From Seminavis robusta (taxonomy: Eukaryota; Bacillariophyta; Bacillariophyceae; Naviculales; Naviculaceae), in contig CAICTM010000136.1 of NCBI GenBank assembly GCA_903772945.1, forward strand, positions 45,646-109,645: a stretch of 64,000 nt of DNA. Reading direction: 5' to 3'. Both the position numbers and the translations under genes were made by a program. Positions 34,184-45,501 of this stretch are shown piece by piece (the first letter of the stretch is position 1; the number at the start of each line of letters is the position of its first letter). The notes under the pieces are model-generated. The model was not told where the DNA came from. It searched no databases and worked only from the letters and a program-made list of their open reading frames with translations.

Positions 34184-36043
34184 TCATGGCCCGCAGGCAT
34201 GTATTTGCAACTGTTCCAACACAAGATCTCGAGACAGTTGACCTTTGCCTTCCACATCCACCAGTTTCATCATTTCCATCGCTATTCCGCATCCATGGTA
34301 GATACGATGACCCTTGCTCTCCATGTAGTCGTACAAGGCATCAATGTTCACGACCCCATCTCCCGCGCACTCCATCTCAGCAAAGACACGATCGACTGCC
34401 GTTTCAATGTCAGGCTGGGTCAAGCCAGGAACGCAGCTATGGCAATTATTGTCCACATGCGACGGAAGCTCAAACAAGTGACGCCACGCATCTACCACCA
34501 ACACTTCCAGCACAATATCCTTGGCTGGACGGCACGCTTCATCGTCTGGGACCGTGACGTTCGTTTGCACATAAGCCAGAAGTGGCTGGATGTCGTTGAC
34601 TCCATTCAAGGTATTATTCCAGGTGCAGATGCGGTAGAGTCGATCCTTCACCAAAGGAGCGCCGTTCACATGGGTCAGAATATGGTCATCTCCCTGCTGC
34701 AGTACAGTGCAATCGGTGTCGAGGTGCAAGAATTGCGGGGCTGGTTTGGCCGCGGAGCGAGTATTCTGCACGCTCTCCGCTAGAACCCAACCTGGGACCT
34801 CCACAATGCCCGTGGGAGTCTCAAAGGCAAATTCATTGTAGAGATCTCCCACCCGAAAGGGCGCACTGCCATCATAGTCTGCTTGTCCACGAATGCCTCC
34901 AGCCTGTATCAACGCACAGTCAATGTGTTTGTCTTGGGTGCGATTGAGACCGCGCTTTACCGTGGATAAGAGCCACGATGCCACGGGAGATGCCTCAAAT
35001 CGAACCTTCTTGGTCGATCCACCTCCTTTTGGCAACGATGCAATGGGAGTTGACATGAGCTTGTTGACCTTGGCACTGGTTTCCTGAGCATATTTTTCGC
35101 TTAAAGTATCTTTGGGGAACTCGTCACAGGGTACCAGTGATAGCCGCGATTTGACTTGGCCGTCTGCGGTCCACCAAACATCAATGATCCCAATCTTCTC
35201 CGCGTCGACACCCACTTTGGCAATGATAGATTGGCCCACTTCTTCAAGATAAACTTCGTGATCGTGGCCTCCAAGAATAATCGGTGTCCTGGATTTCAAC
35301 TCTTCATGCTGGGCCAAAAAGGTGGCCGTGTTTCTATCTTGGTGCATGAGCTGGTGAGTCATGGGTAGAAAGAGATCGGGTAGCTTCGTATCGTTGGTGT
35401 CACTGTTGGGGTTGTTGTTGGCTGTTTTGAAAGCAGCCTTGGCGTCTTCCCACGTAGAGACACATGATTCTTCAATGGGACGAATCTTTGGCTTGGCCTT
35501 GGGAGGAAAGATGTCAATTTGGTTGGTCAAAAAGCCTCCAACGACTGCAGTTCTTTCCTCTCCAATCTGGAGGAAGTGAAAAGGTGGGTAGTGCTTCGAC
35601 AAAAAATCATCATCCACATTGGAGTTGATCAATGTAGTTTTCTTGGAAAGCTCCTGAAGACGACTCTCCAGCCCGTCAAACCCAATATCAAATTCATGGT
35701 TGCCCAGGCACAGGTAGTCAATGTTTGCCAGATTGACTCCGTTCATAAGGGCACGCCCGCGATCCAAAGCAGTGAGAATGGAAGGACTCAAAAAGTCGCC
35801 ATTGAGAAAGCTGGCAACCACACAGTCTTGGTCCGATGCGAGAGCCCTGGCCATGTCGACAGCTGCCGCAAAATGAGGAAAGTTTTCCAGTTTGTACACA
35901 TCGTTGATCGTCAGGATTCGCAGAAAAGTTCCATTGGCGGTACGCGGACGGTTGCCCAGCAGAGGTTCGGCGGTCCTTTCACTGCTCCTATTACTGTGGC
36001 CATTGGACACCCCGTTTGTTTGCTCAGGACTGTTCACTGCCAT
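34184..36043 (-). CDS. 5'-nucleotidase/UshA-family metallophosphoesterase
   Basis: This single-exon gene encodes 619 residues from the first ATG (36043). The frame is open further upstream but has no ATG. The calcineurin-like metal site is complete: LTINDVY (D48), NGDFLSPS, LGNHEFDIGF and GGHDHE. A 5'-nucleotidase C-terminal domain follows, with ALIQAGGIRG, PFRVGDLYNEFAFET and the YRICTWN region. The last 100 residues contain EF-hand-like helix-loop segments (FAEMECAGDGVVNIDAL and MKLVDVEGKGQLSRD). No signal peptide is present, so it is probably intracellular, unlike most ecto-5'-nucleotidases. The family hydrolyses nucleotides or other phosphate esters. The EF-hand-like tail suggests calcium control, which is inference. 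Confidence 0.85.
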   Translation of the reverse strand: MAVNSPEQTNGVSNGHSNRSSERTAEPLLGNRPRTANGTFLRILTINDVYKLENFPHFAAAVDMARALASDQDCVVASFLNGDFLSPSILTALDRGRALMNGVNLANIDYLCLGNHEFDIGFDGLESRLQELSKKTTLINSNVDDDFLSKHYPPFHFLQIGEERTAVVGGFLTNQIDIFPPKAKPKIRPIEESCVSTWEDAKAAFKTANNNPNSDTNDTKLPDLFLPMTHQLMHQDRNTATFLAQHEELKSRTPIILGGHDHEVYLEEVGQSIIAKVGVDAEKIGIIDVWWTADGQVKSRLSLVPCDEFPKDTLSEKYAQETSAKVNKLMSTPIASLPKGGGSTKKVRFEASPVASWLLSTVKRGLNRTQDKHIDCALIQAGGIRGQADYDGSAPFRVGDLYNEFAFETPTGIVEVPGWVLAESVQNTRSAAKPAPQFLHLDTDCTVLQQGDDHILTHVNGAPLVKDRLYRICTWNNTLNGVNDIQPLLAYVQTNVTVPDDEACRPAKDIVLEVLVVDAWRHLFELPSHVDNNCHSCVPGLTQPDIETAVDRVFAEMECAGDGVVNIDALYDYMESKGHRIYHGCGIAMEMMKLVDVEGKGQLSRDLVLEQLQIHACGP

Positions 36044-36492
36044 GTTCTCGCTTGCTTGTATGGCTGCACTGAGCTTTTGTTGTTTTGTGTTGTGTCTCGA
36101 AAGGCTTCTATCCAGAGGTATCCTTGAACAAGAATCCTTTTTTTCAGAATTCTTTTTTTGCGCGAATGACGCAAGCAATATTGTATTCCGATGGCTGGAA
36201 GACTGCTTTAGAATCTTAGATGGGGTAAATATAAGTTAAAAGGCTTTGGTTTCTTCCTAAAAATTTGGATACGGTAAAACCAATTATTTTGCCGCGTCTA
36301 CCTGAAACCAAAAGCAAGGTTGTCGCAGCTTCGGACAGACTTGCCACCGGCACCACAGACGGTACCGGTACGGTACATGTTGTACCGAGGGACCTCCAAG
36401 TGCTATTGAAAGCGTGGTAAAGTAGAGACGTACATGTAACTGTACCGTAGCAACACCATCATGTTTAAGTTTATCTGTAGCTAGCTAGCTAG
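36044..36492. other. Intergenic region between two minus-strand genes
   Basis: This 449-bp stretch contains TACCGGTA (36363) and a CTAGCTAGCTAG run (36480-36491) directly at the 3' end of the LRR gene. No gene is seen. Confidence 0.5.
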
Positions 36493-38203
36493 TTAGCCCG
36501 CTTGACGCTGTGCTTTCTTGTCCCGAGCAATGTCGAGAGCGGGATGAACTTGTCCGACTCGGGCAGCAGCTTCCTCCACTCCATCCCCTCCCTCGTTGCC
36601 ACCCACCACCAACACTTTGAGGCAGCTATTTTCCATTGGATTGTTGGTCAACGCATTGAGCAACTCTACAACTGCATCTTGCTTTGCTCCATTTCCCCCC
36701 AGGTCAAGATATTCCAGCGTTGCATGACCGCCTTGAAGTGTTGACGCAAGAGCAGTAAAGCCATCGGAGCCCAATTCGTTGTGGAACAAATGCAGAGATT
36801 GCAGTCTACCACGAGAGATCATGTCCATGGCCCCTTGATGGCCACACTGTGTTCTGGACAAGTCCAGCTTCTTCAGTGGGCAACAACAGCCTTGTTGTTG
36901 CGGTGTATGACGGGCTTCCAGGGCCATGGCTAACTGTTGGACTCCCTGTTCGCCAATGGCATTGCCAGCCAAGTTCAGTTCCACCAGATTGGGAAACACA
37001 GAGAGTTCCTTCGAGAGGATTTCTATCCCAGCTGCTGACAATTCGTTATCCGAAAGGTCAAGAATACGCAGATTGCTGTTGGATGATTTCGACGACCAAG
37101 TTGAAAGTTCGCTCATGGCATCATTGTCAATTTGGCATTTGGACAGATTGAGGACCTCCAAGCAGGAGGAATCACGAGTCATGAGAGGTAGAATGGCCTT
37201 CCATCCAGTCGCCCCAATTGGGTTGTCGTGTAGATTGAGTTGTTTCAAATTTGGCTGTACCCCTTTGGGTGTTACCAAGAATTGGGTAAGGAAATCACCG
37301 GACAATCCACATGTTGACAAGTCGAGCACTTGCAAATGTGTCAAGAATGCCGCAAAGGAAAGATTTTCGGTTGATTGCTCGCCAATACTCTCATTGCGGC
37401 TTAGATTCAAAACCCGCAGCTTTGGGCTGGATTTTGTTCCACAAACCTCCAGAATCATCTCGAAGGCACTGCTTCCACTACCGAACAAGAAGAAATCCAT
37501 TTGTGAGGACAAGTTGAAACACACCAAAACAGATTATCTCGCCCAAGGAAGAAGCACTCAGCCAATAGAGAAAGACCAGTAGATTATTGTTCACTTGTAC
37601 GTACATTCCTTTCCAACTCCAATCAATATCTTCCAAATCTGTGATTCCTCCACATTCTCGAATACCCTTGGTAAAAGCTAGAATTCCAGTGTGTCCCAGG
37701 GTGTGATCGCCAATGGCCAGTGACGTTGGAGCGGCTGTTTTCTTGGCGGCAGCACTTGCAATGGCCTTTCCCAGCTTGTACAGTGACTCATTGGGAACCT
37801 TGTGACCAGATGCACTCAGTTTTTTCAAATGTGTGTTGATTCCATTCTCTATAATAATAATATACCAAAATTTGAGTGAAGCAATTATTAGAACAGGTAA
37901 ATTGGCACGGCTCGTAGTAGTAAGGGGATGCAGTTATCTTTTTCGTACCAATTATTTGAGCCAACCTATCAACCTCTTCTCCACCAAACGTCTTGGTGGG
38001 GAGAATGAATAATTCCGTCAGACCGGCATCATTGCGCTCCACTCGATCCAACAGAGACTTGCATGATTTTGCGTTGGCACCCCTTCGTTCCCACAGCCGC
38101 AATAAAACAAAATTGGTATGGAGTAAGTCGTTAGTTATTAGCAAAATAGAGAGAGACACAACAAAAGCAACCTCGGCAGATCACTCTCTTACCAGGCGGA
38201 CAT
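36493..38203 (-). CDS. Leucine-rich repeat protein (RNase-inhibitor type), 4 exons
   Basis: The model has exons 38203-38193, 38082-37949, 37848-37605 and 37477-36493, with introns of 110, 100 and 127 bp, all GT..AG and phase-consistent, giving 457 residues. The first exon has only 11 nucleotides (ATG TCC GCC TG) before a GTAAGAG donor, and a CTAAC branch-point-like sequence precedes the acceptor. This first exon is less certain, but the next exon has no ATG of its own. From about residue 145 there are repeated LRR units of the long LxxLxLxxNxL type (LRVLNLSRNE, LKQLNLHDNPIG, LRILDLSDNELS, LVELNLAGNAIG, LEYLDLGGNG), as in ribonuclease inhibitor, RanGAP and NLRC3. This is a protein-binding scaffold and the partner is unknown. 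There is no membrane segment. Confidence 0.8.
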
Positions 38204-39330
38204 GTTGGAAACAGAAATGAGCAATGCGTTTCAAGATTGGTGGTTGGAAAAGCTTGGAGAAAAGTCCCACGCCAGATAAACCAGCAGAGAGGGCAAAATT
38301 GTAATGTCGAGTCGAGTCGAGTCGAGTCGAGTCGAGCCGAGCCGACCAAAGTTCAAGCGCGCAACCTCGGTTTTTTCTGACTTTGATCAGCAATAAGCCA
38401 GCCGAGCAGGGGATGGGCGTCGAAGGAACGTGTTAAGGGCCGGAAAGAGGAATGATCAATCGATGCTTTGCCATTGGCACACCGAATTCAATGGGGAGAT
38501 TGATTCAGATTCGATTCTGTTGGACAGAGCGCCGGACAAGACGCTATTGTTACATGTATATAGCGTCTCATAGCGTAATCCAAGCCTAAACGAGCGCGGG
38601 AGCAGCAGCAAGGACGAGAGAAGAAACAACCTTCAACCAGTCAGCCACCTGTGTTCAGAGCTCAAGTCCTTCTGACATTACAATCTTAGGGAAGCAATGG
38701 GCAACCAAAGCAACCTACTAGTAGCTAGCTGTATCCATGCGGCAACTTCGGCCACCAGAAGATACCTTGAGGATCGAAAACTCGGAAAGATAGACAGATA
38801 GACACCACATTGGGGACTGAGACTGGCGCTTCGTGATTGCGATGCCCACGTGGCTTGAAAGAACGTGGTGGGGGGGTGTCGTCAGCCAAAAATCGGTTCT
38901 TGTTTCTTCAACAAAAGTCATGTAAAAGTCGCATCAGACAGCGCAAACGTCTGAGAACTACATACAAAAACTGCTGCGTCAATGTCGCAAAAAGATACGA
39001 GGAGACAGCTTCAAGGAGCAAAAGATACCACTCAAGCAAACCAAAGCTTGCGTGCGATGGCCACGGTATCGTCGAGCGCTGGGAGCCGCCTGCCAAATTC
39101 GAAAGAGAATTGAAGTTGCGAAGGATGCGCTTACGTTGACTGTGTCAACGACACCCCGAGCCTCGTAGATCTCTTCAAGCTAGCTCCTGTGAAGAAGGAT
39201 TCAATCGAATCGAATCCTTTCACCCTCTGATCGCTGGCCAGAGCCGTGTCTTGCTAGCCAGCAACGAAAAGCCAAGTTGGTATTCTCACAATTTATCTTG
39301 ATTGACAATTATACCCAACCAACAAACAAC
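38204..39330. promoter_or_regulatory. Divergent upstream region, LRR gene and Lhcf gene
   Basis: This 1.13-kb interval must contain the promoter of the highly codon-biased light-harvesting gene. It has a (TCGAG)n tract at 38306-38345 close to the LRR gene start, and AATCGAATCGAATC at about 39196. No gene is supported inside. I cannot point to a defined light-responsive element. Confidence 0.45.
38306..38345. repeat. (TCGAG)n microsatellite
   Basis: There are about eight units of the pentamer TCGAG, the last ones changed to CCGAG. The tract lies about 100 bp upstream of the LRR gene start codon, so length changes could affect its promoter or leader. Confidence 0.85.
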
Positions 39331-39957
39331 ATGAAGACCGCTATCATCGCATCCCTTATCGCCGGCGCCGCCGCTTTCGCTCCTTCCCAAAAGGCTGCAT
39401 CCAGCACCCAACTCGCTGGAGGCAAGGAGTCCTTCGGAAGCGAAATCGGAGCCCAAGTCCCTCTCGGATACTGGGATCCTTTGGGCTTCATGCGTGATGC
39501 CGACCAAGCTGAATTCGACCGCATGCGCTGGGTCGAGTTGAAGCACGGACGTGTTGCCATGCTTGCCGTTGTTGGATACCTTACCACCTACGCCGGTGTC
39601 CGATTCCCCGGAGCTGAGGATGTCCCATGCGGTTTCGCCGCCCTCTCCGCTGATGTCCCACAGATGCTTTGGGCTCAAGTTATTGCCACCTGGTTCATGA
39701 TGGAAGCCGCCAACCAAGATCAGTCCAAGGCTCCTTGGGGCACCGGAGCTGCTGATGTCAACTTCAACGCCGAATTCAAGGGTGACTTCCGTAATGGATT
39801 CATTGACTTTGGATGGGACAAGCAGTCCGCCGAATGGAAGACAAAGAAGCGTGCCCTTGAATTGAACCAAGGACGTGCCGCCCAAATGGGAATCCTTGGT
39901 CTTATGGTCCACGAGAAGTTGGGCAACGTTGCTGACATCCTTCCTTTGGCCAAATAA
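39331..39957 (+). CDS. Lhcf: Fucoxanthin chlorophyll a/c light-harvesting protein
   Basis: This single-exon gene encodes 208 residues. The N-terminal signal MKTAIIASLIAGAAAFAPSQ carries the AFAP motif that directs diatom proteins through the ER into the complex plastid. The mature protein has the LHC signatures: helix 1 FDRMRWVELKHGRVAMLAVVGYLT with chlorophyll ligands Glu and His, a middle helix (PQMLWAQVIATWFMMEAA), and helix 3 with ELNQGRAAQMGILGLMVHEKLG. The length and single exon are typical of Lhcf antenna proteins. It binds chlorophyll a/c and fucoxanthin in the thylakoid membrane. Codon use is strongly biased (GCC, ATC, TTC, GGA), as expected for a very highly expressed gene; this also leaves the opposite strand open over the full length. 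Confidence 0.97.
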   Translation: MKTAIIASLIAGAAAFAPSQKAASSTQLAGGKESFGSEIGAQVPLGYWDPLGFMRDADQAEFDRMRWVELKHGRVAMLAVVGYLTTYAGVRFPGAEDVPCGFAALSADVPQMLWAQVIATWFMMEAANQDQSKAPWGTGAADVNFNAEFKGDFRNGFIDFGWDKQSAEWKTKKRALELNQGRAAQMGILGLMVHEKLGNVADILPLAK

Positions 39958-40703
39958 GCAAATTGCATACACTTCGCTCTTTGTAGCTGAACATCGATGT
40001 ACATTTTAATAAGATAGCGTCTGTTTATCTGCAGCATTGGTTTTGATTCATCTAGATAGCAATACCTTAGGATATTAGATGGTTTACCCTTGAGCGACAG
40101 GTCCGTGCTTCCCACCCGCCATTCGATGTCATGAAGGAAGAGCGGGTGATATAATTTTGCGCTCTTGGTTGGTTTGTGACTTCCAATGGCTGCCAAAGTT
40201 CCTTGTGTCTGTTGATGTTGCGAGTACTCCGAACAGACTGGCATTGGTCCACCGCATAGCTTACAGAAAACCCGGGCAGCGATATTGGCAAACGAAGCAC
40301 AAGGTTCGTGCTCATGCAGATGGCGGAACTCCTGGCTAGCTAGCTAGCTAGTAGGTCCGGAACAACTCTCCTTGGATTTCAAGTTGAGGACAAATCCTGT
40401 ACCCCGCGCCTGGCTAAAGTTCGCATCGTTCTGAGCATGCTTGTCTGTTCTTTCAAAGAAAAGACAACCCTGGCTAGCTAGAGTATTCTTGACTTAAAAC
40501 AGATGTTGGCGATACGGCGCCATGCTGTTGACGTCCTTTTTTCTCTGGATGGGAAAGTGCTCTTTTGAGAGTTCTTGGTCCTCGACAGACAAACATAACC
40601 AGTACAGCTGGCTTCTACAATTCGATACCTTTACCTTCCGTTCTGTTATTAGCGTTGTTGCCTTTAACTTTTTTGCGTGTGACCCCAAGCAAAAGAAATT
40701 GTG
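39958..40703. other. Intergenic region upstream of the acetyltransferase gene
   Basis: This 746-bp stretch has a CTAGCTAGCTAGCTAG run at about 40335-40350. No gene is supported. Confidence 0.5.
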
Positions 40704-41417
40704 ATGAACCCAAGCACTTTTGTCCTTTGGATCCTGTCAGCAGTGTTGCTGTCTCTTCAGACCTATCAAACCAACTCGCTGGTACCCCACACGGGCTTTC
40801 CTTTGGCGCATACTGTTCGCTCTTCCCTAATATCCTCGTCTATTACTACTACTAGTAATTGCAGCCATTCCGACGATGAGACGGCACTGTCACAACGACA
40901 TGCAATTTCCTATCGCTCCCCATCTGCCAACGACATTGCTTCTTGCTTGGCGATCGAGTCTGCCTCCTATCCTCCCGACGAGGCTGCAACCCTAGAGTCA
41001 TTGACCTATCGACAGGCCAACGCTGGGGACTATTTTCAATGTGCCGTAATCAACAACAACGACGACAATAATGATAATGCCGCTATTATTGGCTTTGTGT
41101 GCGCCACTCGGTGCGATGAGTTTGCCGAGGAGAGCATGTCGACTCATTCCCCAGACGGACCACTGTTGGCCATTCATTCGGTGGTTGTAGAGGAATCCTT
41201 TCGACGACAGGGTATCGCCACGGCCATGCTCCAGGCGTATTTGGAAAAGGTCGAGGCAGAAAACAGTGATACAGATGGAAGCATTGAATCCGTAGTGTTG
41301 CTAGCCAAAGAACAGTTGTTGGACTTTTACAGGAATTGTGGCTTTCAAGTGAATGGTCCTAGTTCCATTGTTCATGGCGAAGACTTGTGGTACGAACTAG
41401 AGAAGCGTTTGGACTAG
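40704..41417 (+). CDS. GNAT acetyltransferase, AANAT-like, with signal peptide
   Basis: This single-exon gene encodes 237 residues. It starts with a hydrophobic leader (MNPSTFVLWILSAVLLSLQT). The GNAT fold follows: the AANAT-type start ISYRSPSANDIASCLAIESASYP with the conserved E..SYP, then LLAIHSVVVEESFRRQGIATAMLQ with the acetyl-CoA pyrophosphate loop RRQGIA, and LLAKEQLLDFYRNCGFQVNGP with the C-terminal FY..CGF motif. The closest named group is serotonin (arylalkylamine) N-acetyltransferase-like enzymes. The substrate is unknown. The leader suggests plastid or secretory targeting, but no Phe-type plastid motif is evident. The start is the first ATG; a low-complexity Asp/Asn insert lies in the middle. 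Confidence 0.82.
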   Translation: MNPSTFVLWILSAVLLSLQTYQTNSLVPHTGFPLAHTVRSSLISSSITTTSNCSHSDDETALSQRHAISYRSPSANDIASCLAIESASYPPDEAATLESLTYRQANAGDYFQCAVINNNDDNNDNAAIIGFVCATRCDEFAEESMSTHSPDGPLLAIHSVVVEESFRRQGIATAMLQAYLEKVEAENSDTDGSIESVVLLAKEQLLDFYRNCGFQVNGPSSIVHGEDLWYELEKRLD

Positions 41418-42336
41418 CTATTAGTACCATATATTGTTTATTTAGTGCATGGCTTTTAGTTAGTACTAATAGTGTACCTGGTACCAGGTAGTAGTCTCGA
41501 TAGAGGTGCATTTGTCACTGCAGACCATGGTACTATTGTGTTCAAAACGAAGTGATGCCCTGGCAAATGGCATGGAGGCAAGAACGTTGCTTCTTTTGAG
41601 GACATCCATCATACCGGTACATCGTACGACATGCAGCGGTAGTTCAAGGGAGGCGAGCTTCTTATAAGCCATACCGTACGACAAAGGACCCGCGATTCAT
41701 GATGAGTGACCTTGGAGATCTGCAGCTGGGCAATCTTCCATCTTTACTATTTACTTGTATAGGTGTCCCAAGAAAATGCTGTGGGAGATCCGGAATGCGG
41801 TTGCTGCGTGCAGCGGGAGTTCTAAAACAGTTTGACAAGGGTAGTACTGTAGTTCAAGCCTCGCAACGAATCGAATCGAATCTATATCGTGCTTTTTGAT
41901 GATGAGCTATCGGCATTGTTTGTCCTAGTCTAATGCTATTTGAGTAAGTAGTGTCATTGCAGGAAGGGTGCGATGATGGCACCAGAGTGACTTTCGGTGA
42001 TGTTGGCGGTGATCCGATCAAAAGATCCAAACTAAAAAGAAAAAGATCCATGCTAAAACATGCACCATGGCACAGCCATCGAATGATTGAATTCTGTCCA
42101 TTGGCACTTCTTGCTTGGATTGACAGTGCGATGAGCATTTGATTGCCCATCTTGCTTGATCACCATTCCACTTCTTCGTTGTCTCTAGCTAGCTAGTTTT
42201 GCGTCCTCTGCTGCACGGTACGGGTACCATCGTCTCAGCGTTTTGGATTCAAGGACATCAAGAGACTTTGATTCGATTCATTATTGTTCATCAAAAGCAT
42301 CGATTGGTCCATCAAGCGAAGGAATCTTCAATCAAA
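41418..42336. other. Intergenic region upstream of gyrA
   Basis: This 919-bp stretch has a TACCGGTA (41612), an AATCGAATCGAATC tract (41869-41882) and CTAGCTAG (42187). No gene is supported. Confidence 0.5.
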
Positions 42337-45300
42337 ATGAGCACTACTACCTGTACGTCCTCCTCACTGATAGGGATGCACCTGCCACATGCACAACCCC
42401 CAGCATCCGCAAAGAGGATATCCTGCCACTCGAAGCTACGAAAGAGTTCCATGACTATGACTGTTCTATTTTGCTTCCTTCTGATATCTGTGCCCATCAG
42501 CCATGGATTCACGTGGATGGCACCTGTCAGAAAGTCTCTCCTCTTGACGCACAGATCACAAGTTCCGTCTGCTTTTCTTCCTACTAATCCAGCCACACAC
42601 TCCAGAAGACGTGATCTGTCTACACTTTGTCTATGGACTACGAAAAGCAGACGACAATACACACTTTGCTTGAGAGCTTCTGCTTCAGGTGGCAGTGTCG
42701 AAGAACAAGTGGATCCGGACAATGACGTTACTGCATCGGCACTGCTCTTGTCGGACTTTGAGAACAACAACAACAATGGTCATAACAATATTGAACTACA
42801 AACGGAAATCTCCCGATCGTTCCTACAATACTCCCTCAGCATTATTCTGGGCCGAGCACTTCCCGATGCCCGCGATGGATTGAAACCCGTTCATCGTCGC
42901 ATCCTCTTTGCCATGTCGCAATTGGGATTGAACGCCAGTGGACCGCATCGCAAATGCGCTCGTGTTGTGGGAGAAGTACTGGGAAAATGGCATCCGCACG
43001 GCGATCAGGCCGTTTACGATGCACTGGTGCGCATGGCACAACTGTTCTCGTCGTATCATCCACTCATTGATGGACATGGCAATTTTGGTAGTGTCGACAA
43101 TGATCCCGCTGCTGCCATGCGATACACGGAATGTCGGATCTCTCCACTGGCACAAACGGCACTTTTGGAAAATCTACATCCATCCATTGTCCCATTTTTG
43201 CCCAATTTTGATGGAACCGATGCCGAACCCACCGTACTGCCATCGCAATTGCCATTGCTCTTATTGAATGGATCTTCGGGAATTGCCGTCGGCATGGCCA
43301 CCAATATCCCACCCCACAATCTCAATGAAGTCATGGCGGCATGTCATGAATTACTGGAAGCACGCATGGGGAAACGGGATGCTGTCACAGATGAAGAATT
43401 GTGGACACTGATTCCGGCCCCCGATTTTCCCACCGGAGCATTGCTCCTCCAAAGCAATCAAGGAGCGCAGCAATTTTACGAAAAGGGTCAAGGTGGTATT
43501 GTCTTGAGAGCCGTCACGGCCGTGGAACAAATTGTATCCGCCAAGAAAACACAACGCACCGCTATCATCGTGACGGAATTGCCCTATCAGACCAACAAGG
43601 CGGCATTGTTGGAAAAGATTGCCATGCTGTGCAATGACAAGAAACTGGAAGGGATTGCCGATTTGCGAGATGAATCCGATCGAGAAGGGATTCGAATTGT
43701 GATTGAATTGAAACGAGATGCCGTCGCGGCGGTCGTACTCAATAATCTATTCAAAAAGACGGCACTCCAATCCACATTTAGTGGCAATTTTGTGGCACTG
43801 CTGGCCAAGAATATTAACAACAACAACAAAAACACGAGTGGCGGAAATCGAATGGATGCCACGACCACGGCGTTGGTGCCGCAACGATTGACGTTACGAA
43901 TTGCGTTGGATTGTTTTTTGGATTTTCGATTTGAGACCATTCGAAACAAGAGTCAAATGGAATTGGATGCCGTCACGGCACGACAACACATTGTGGAAGG
44001 CTTGTTATTGGCATTGGCGCAGTTGGATGCCGTTATTGATACGATTCGACAAGCACCCGACACGGCCACGGCCAAGACGAGTCTGCAGGACTTGTTGGAA
44101 GCGTCGGTAGAACAGGCAGAAGCCATTTTGCGACTGCAATTGGGACAACTCACGCGACTCAACAAGGACAAACTCGAGAACGAATTAGAAGATCTCATCC
44201 AGCAAGCCAAGCGCTTGACGACCTTGCTGGAAAAGGATACAGCCGTGTACAAACTCATCCAAAAGGAATCGCAACAATTGGTCAAGAAATTTGGGACGGA
44301 ACGCAAGAGTCGCATTGTCACGGAAGATGATGGAGCACTCAATGATATTGATCTCATTCGCAATTCGCGATCTGGTAAGTACATGATCGTGCATGGTGTG
44401 CAGTTTGTTTGTTGGCGTTGCCCACGGAGCGCCGCGATTAGCCCGTGCGGTGTCGTTGTTTAAGTTATTGACGGCCAGAGCTCCCCAAGTTTCCGCTTGT
44501 CTCAAACTCACTTACTAACGAACAACTTTCTTTGCTCGTCAGTCATTGTGGTGACGCGGGGTGGGTATATCAAGAGAATGCCACTCAAAGTCTTTGAAAG
44601 TCAGAATAGAGGGACTAGGGGAAAACGAGGAACATCAGATGGTGGCGAATCAGAAGACAATGCGATAGCCCATTGCTTCACTTGTAACGATCACGATACG
44701 CTACTCATGGTGACGCAAAGTGGCATTGCCTTTGGGCTCAGGGCATATCAGGTACCCACAGGTAGCCGCACGGCGAAGGGACAGCCGATTCCTTCCGTGT
44801 TACCCATTCGAAACAGCGATGTCATTACTGCCATTCTACCCGTTTCTCAATTCTCCCACAATCGTTTCTTGGTCCTGGCGACGGAGAAGGGATGGATCAA
44901 AAAGACCCCACTCGCTGCATTTGAGAATCTGACTGGTCGTGGATTGACCATTGCATCATTGGACGAGGACGATCGTCTCAACTGGTGCCAGTTATGTCAA
45001 GATGGAGACGATATATTGATAGGTTCGGCCATGGGTTCTGCCATTCGGTTTGAAATTTCCAAGCTGAGACCGACCGGTAGGACCAGTCGCGGAGTGCGGT
45101 CTATGAAGCTTCGAGAAGGAGATGCGGTAGCGGACATGAATGTGCTGAGCGGAAGTGAATCCAAGGCCAGAAAGGAAGAGTGCGTATTGGCTATCACGTC
45201 TAATGGGTTTGGAAAGCGGGTGGCTACCAGTGAGTTTCGACCTCAGGGCCGCGGTGGACTGGGTGTCATTGCAATAAAATTCAAAAGTGAGGATGACCGG

Positions 45301-45501
45301 ATGAGCTGTTTACATGTCGTCAAAGATGACGATGAAGTTCTGGTCGTTACGGCCAAAGGGATCATTGTGAGGCAAAATGTATCCGCGATTTCTACGCAAG
45401 GTAGATCAGCAACTGGGGTGCGTGTGCAACGAACCGACGAAGGCGACACGATTTCCAGCGTCAGCATTGTTCCCAAGTACGAAGAAACGGACAATGCTTA
45501 G
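42337..45501 (+). CDS. GYRA: DNA gyrase subunit A, organelle-targeted
   Basis: Exons 42337-44374 and 44543-45501 join in phase 1 over a 168-bp intron (TCTG|GTAAGT ... CTCGTCAG), giving 998 residues. An alternative start at 42451 places [20 protein letters not shown] at the N-terminus as a signal peptide ending before Phe-Thr, a likely plastid presequence. The mature part is prokaryotic Gyr[39 protein letters not shown], and the catalytic Tyr263 in [11 protein letters not shown]. The C-terminal beta-pinwheel includes [21 protein letters not shown] and a degenerate GyrA box QNRGTRG. With GyrB it introduces negative supercoils into organellar DNA. The residue corresponding to E. coli Ser83 is Gln224. 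Plastid, and possibly also mitochondrial, location is inferred. Confidence 0.93.

Noticed and set aside
39286-39972. Minus-strand open frame of 228 codons opposite the Lhcf gene
   Set aside because: It exactly mirrors a highly codon-biased gene. Avoidance of certain codons on the sense strand leaves the opposite strand open, and the translation resembles no protein.
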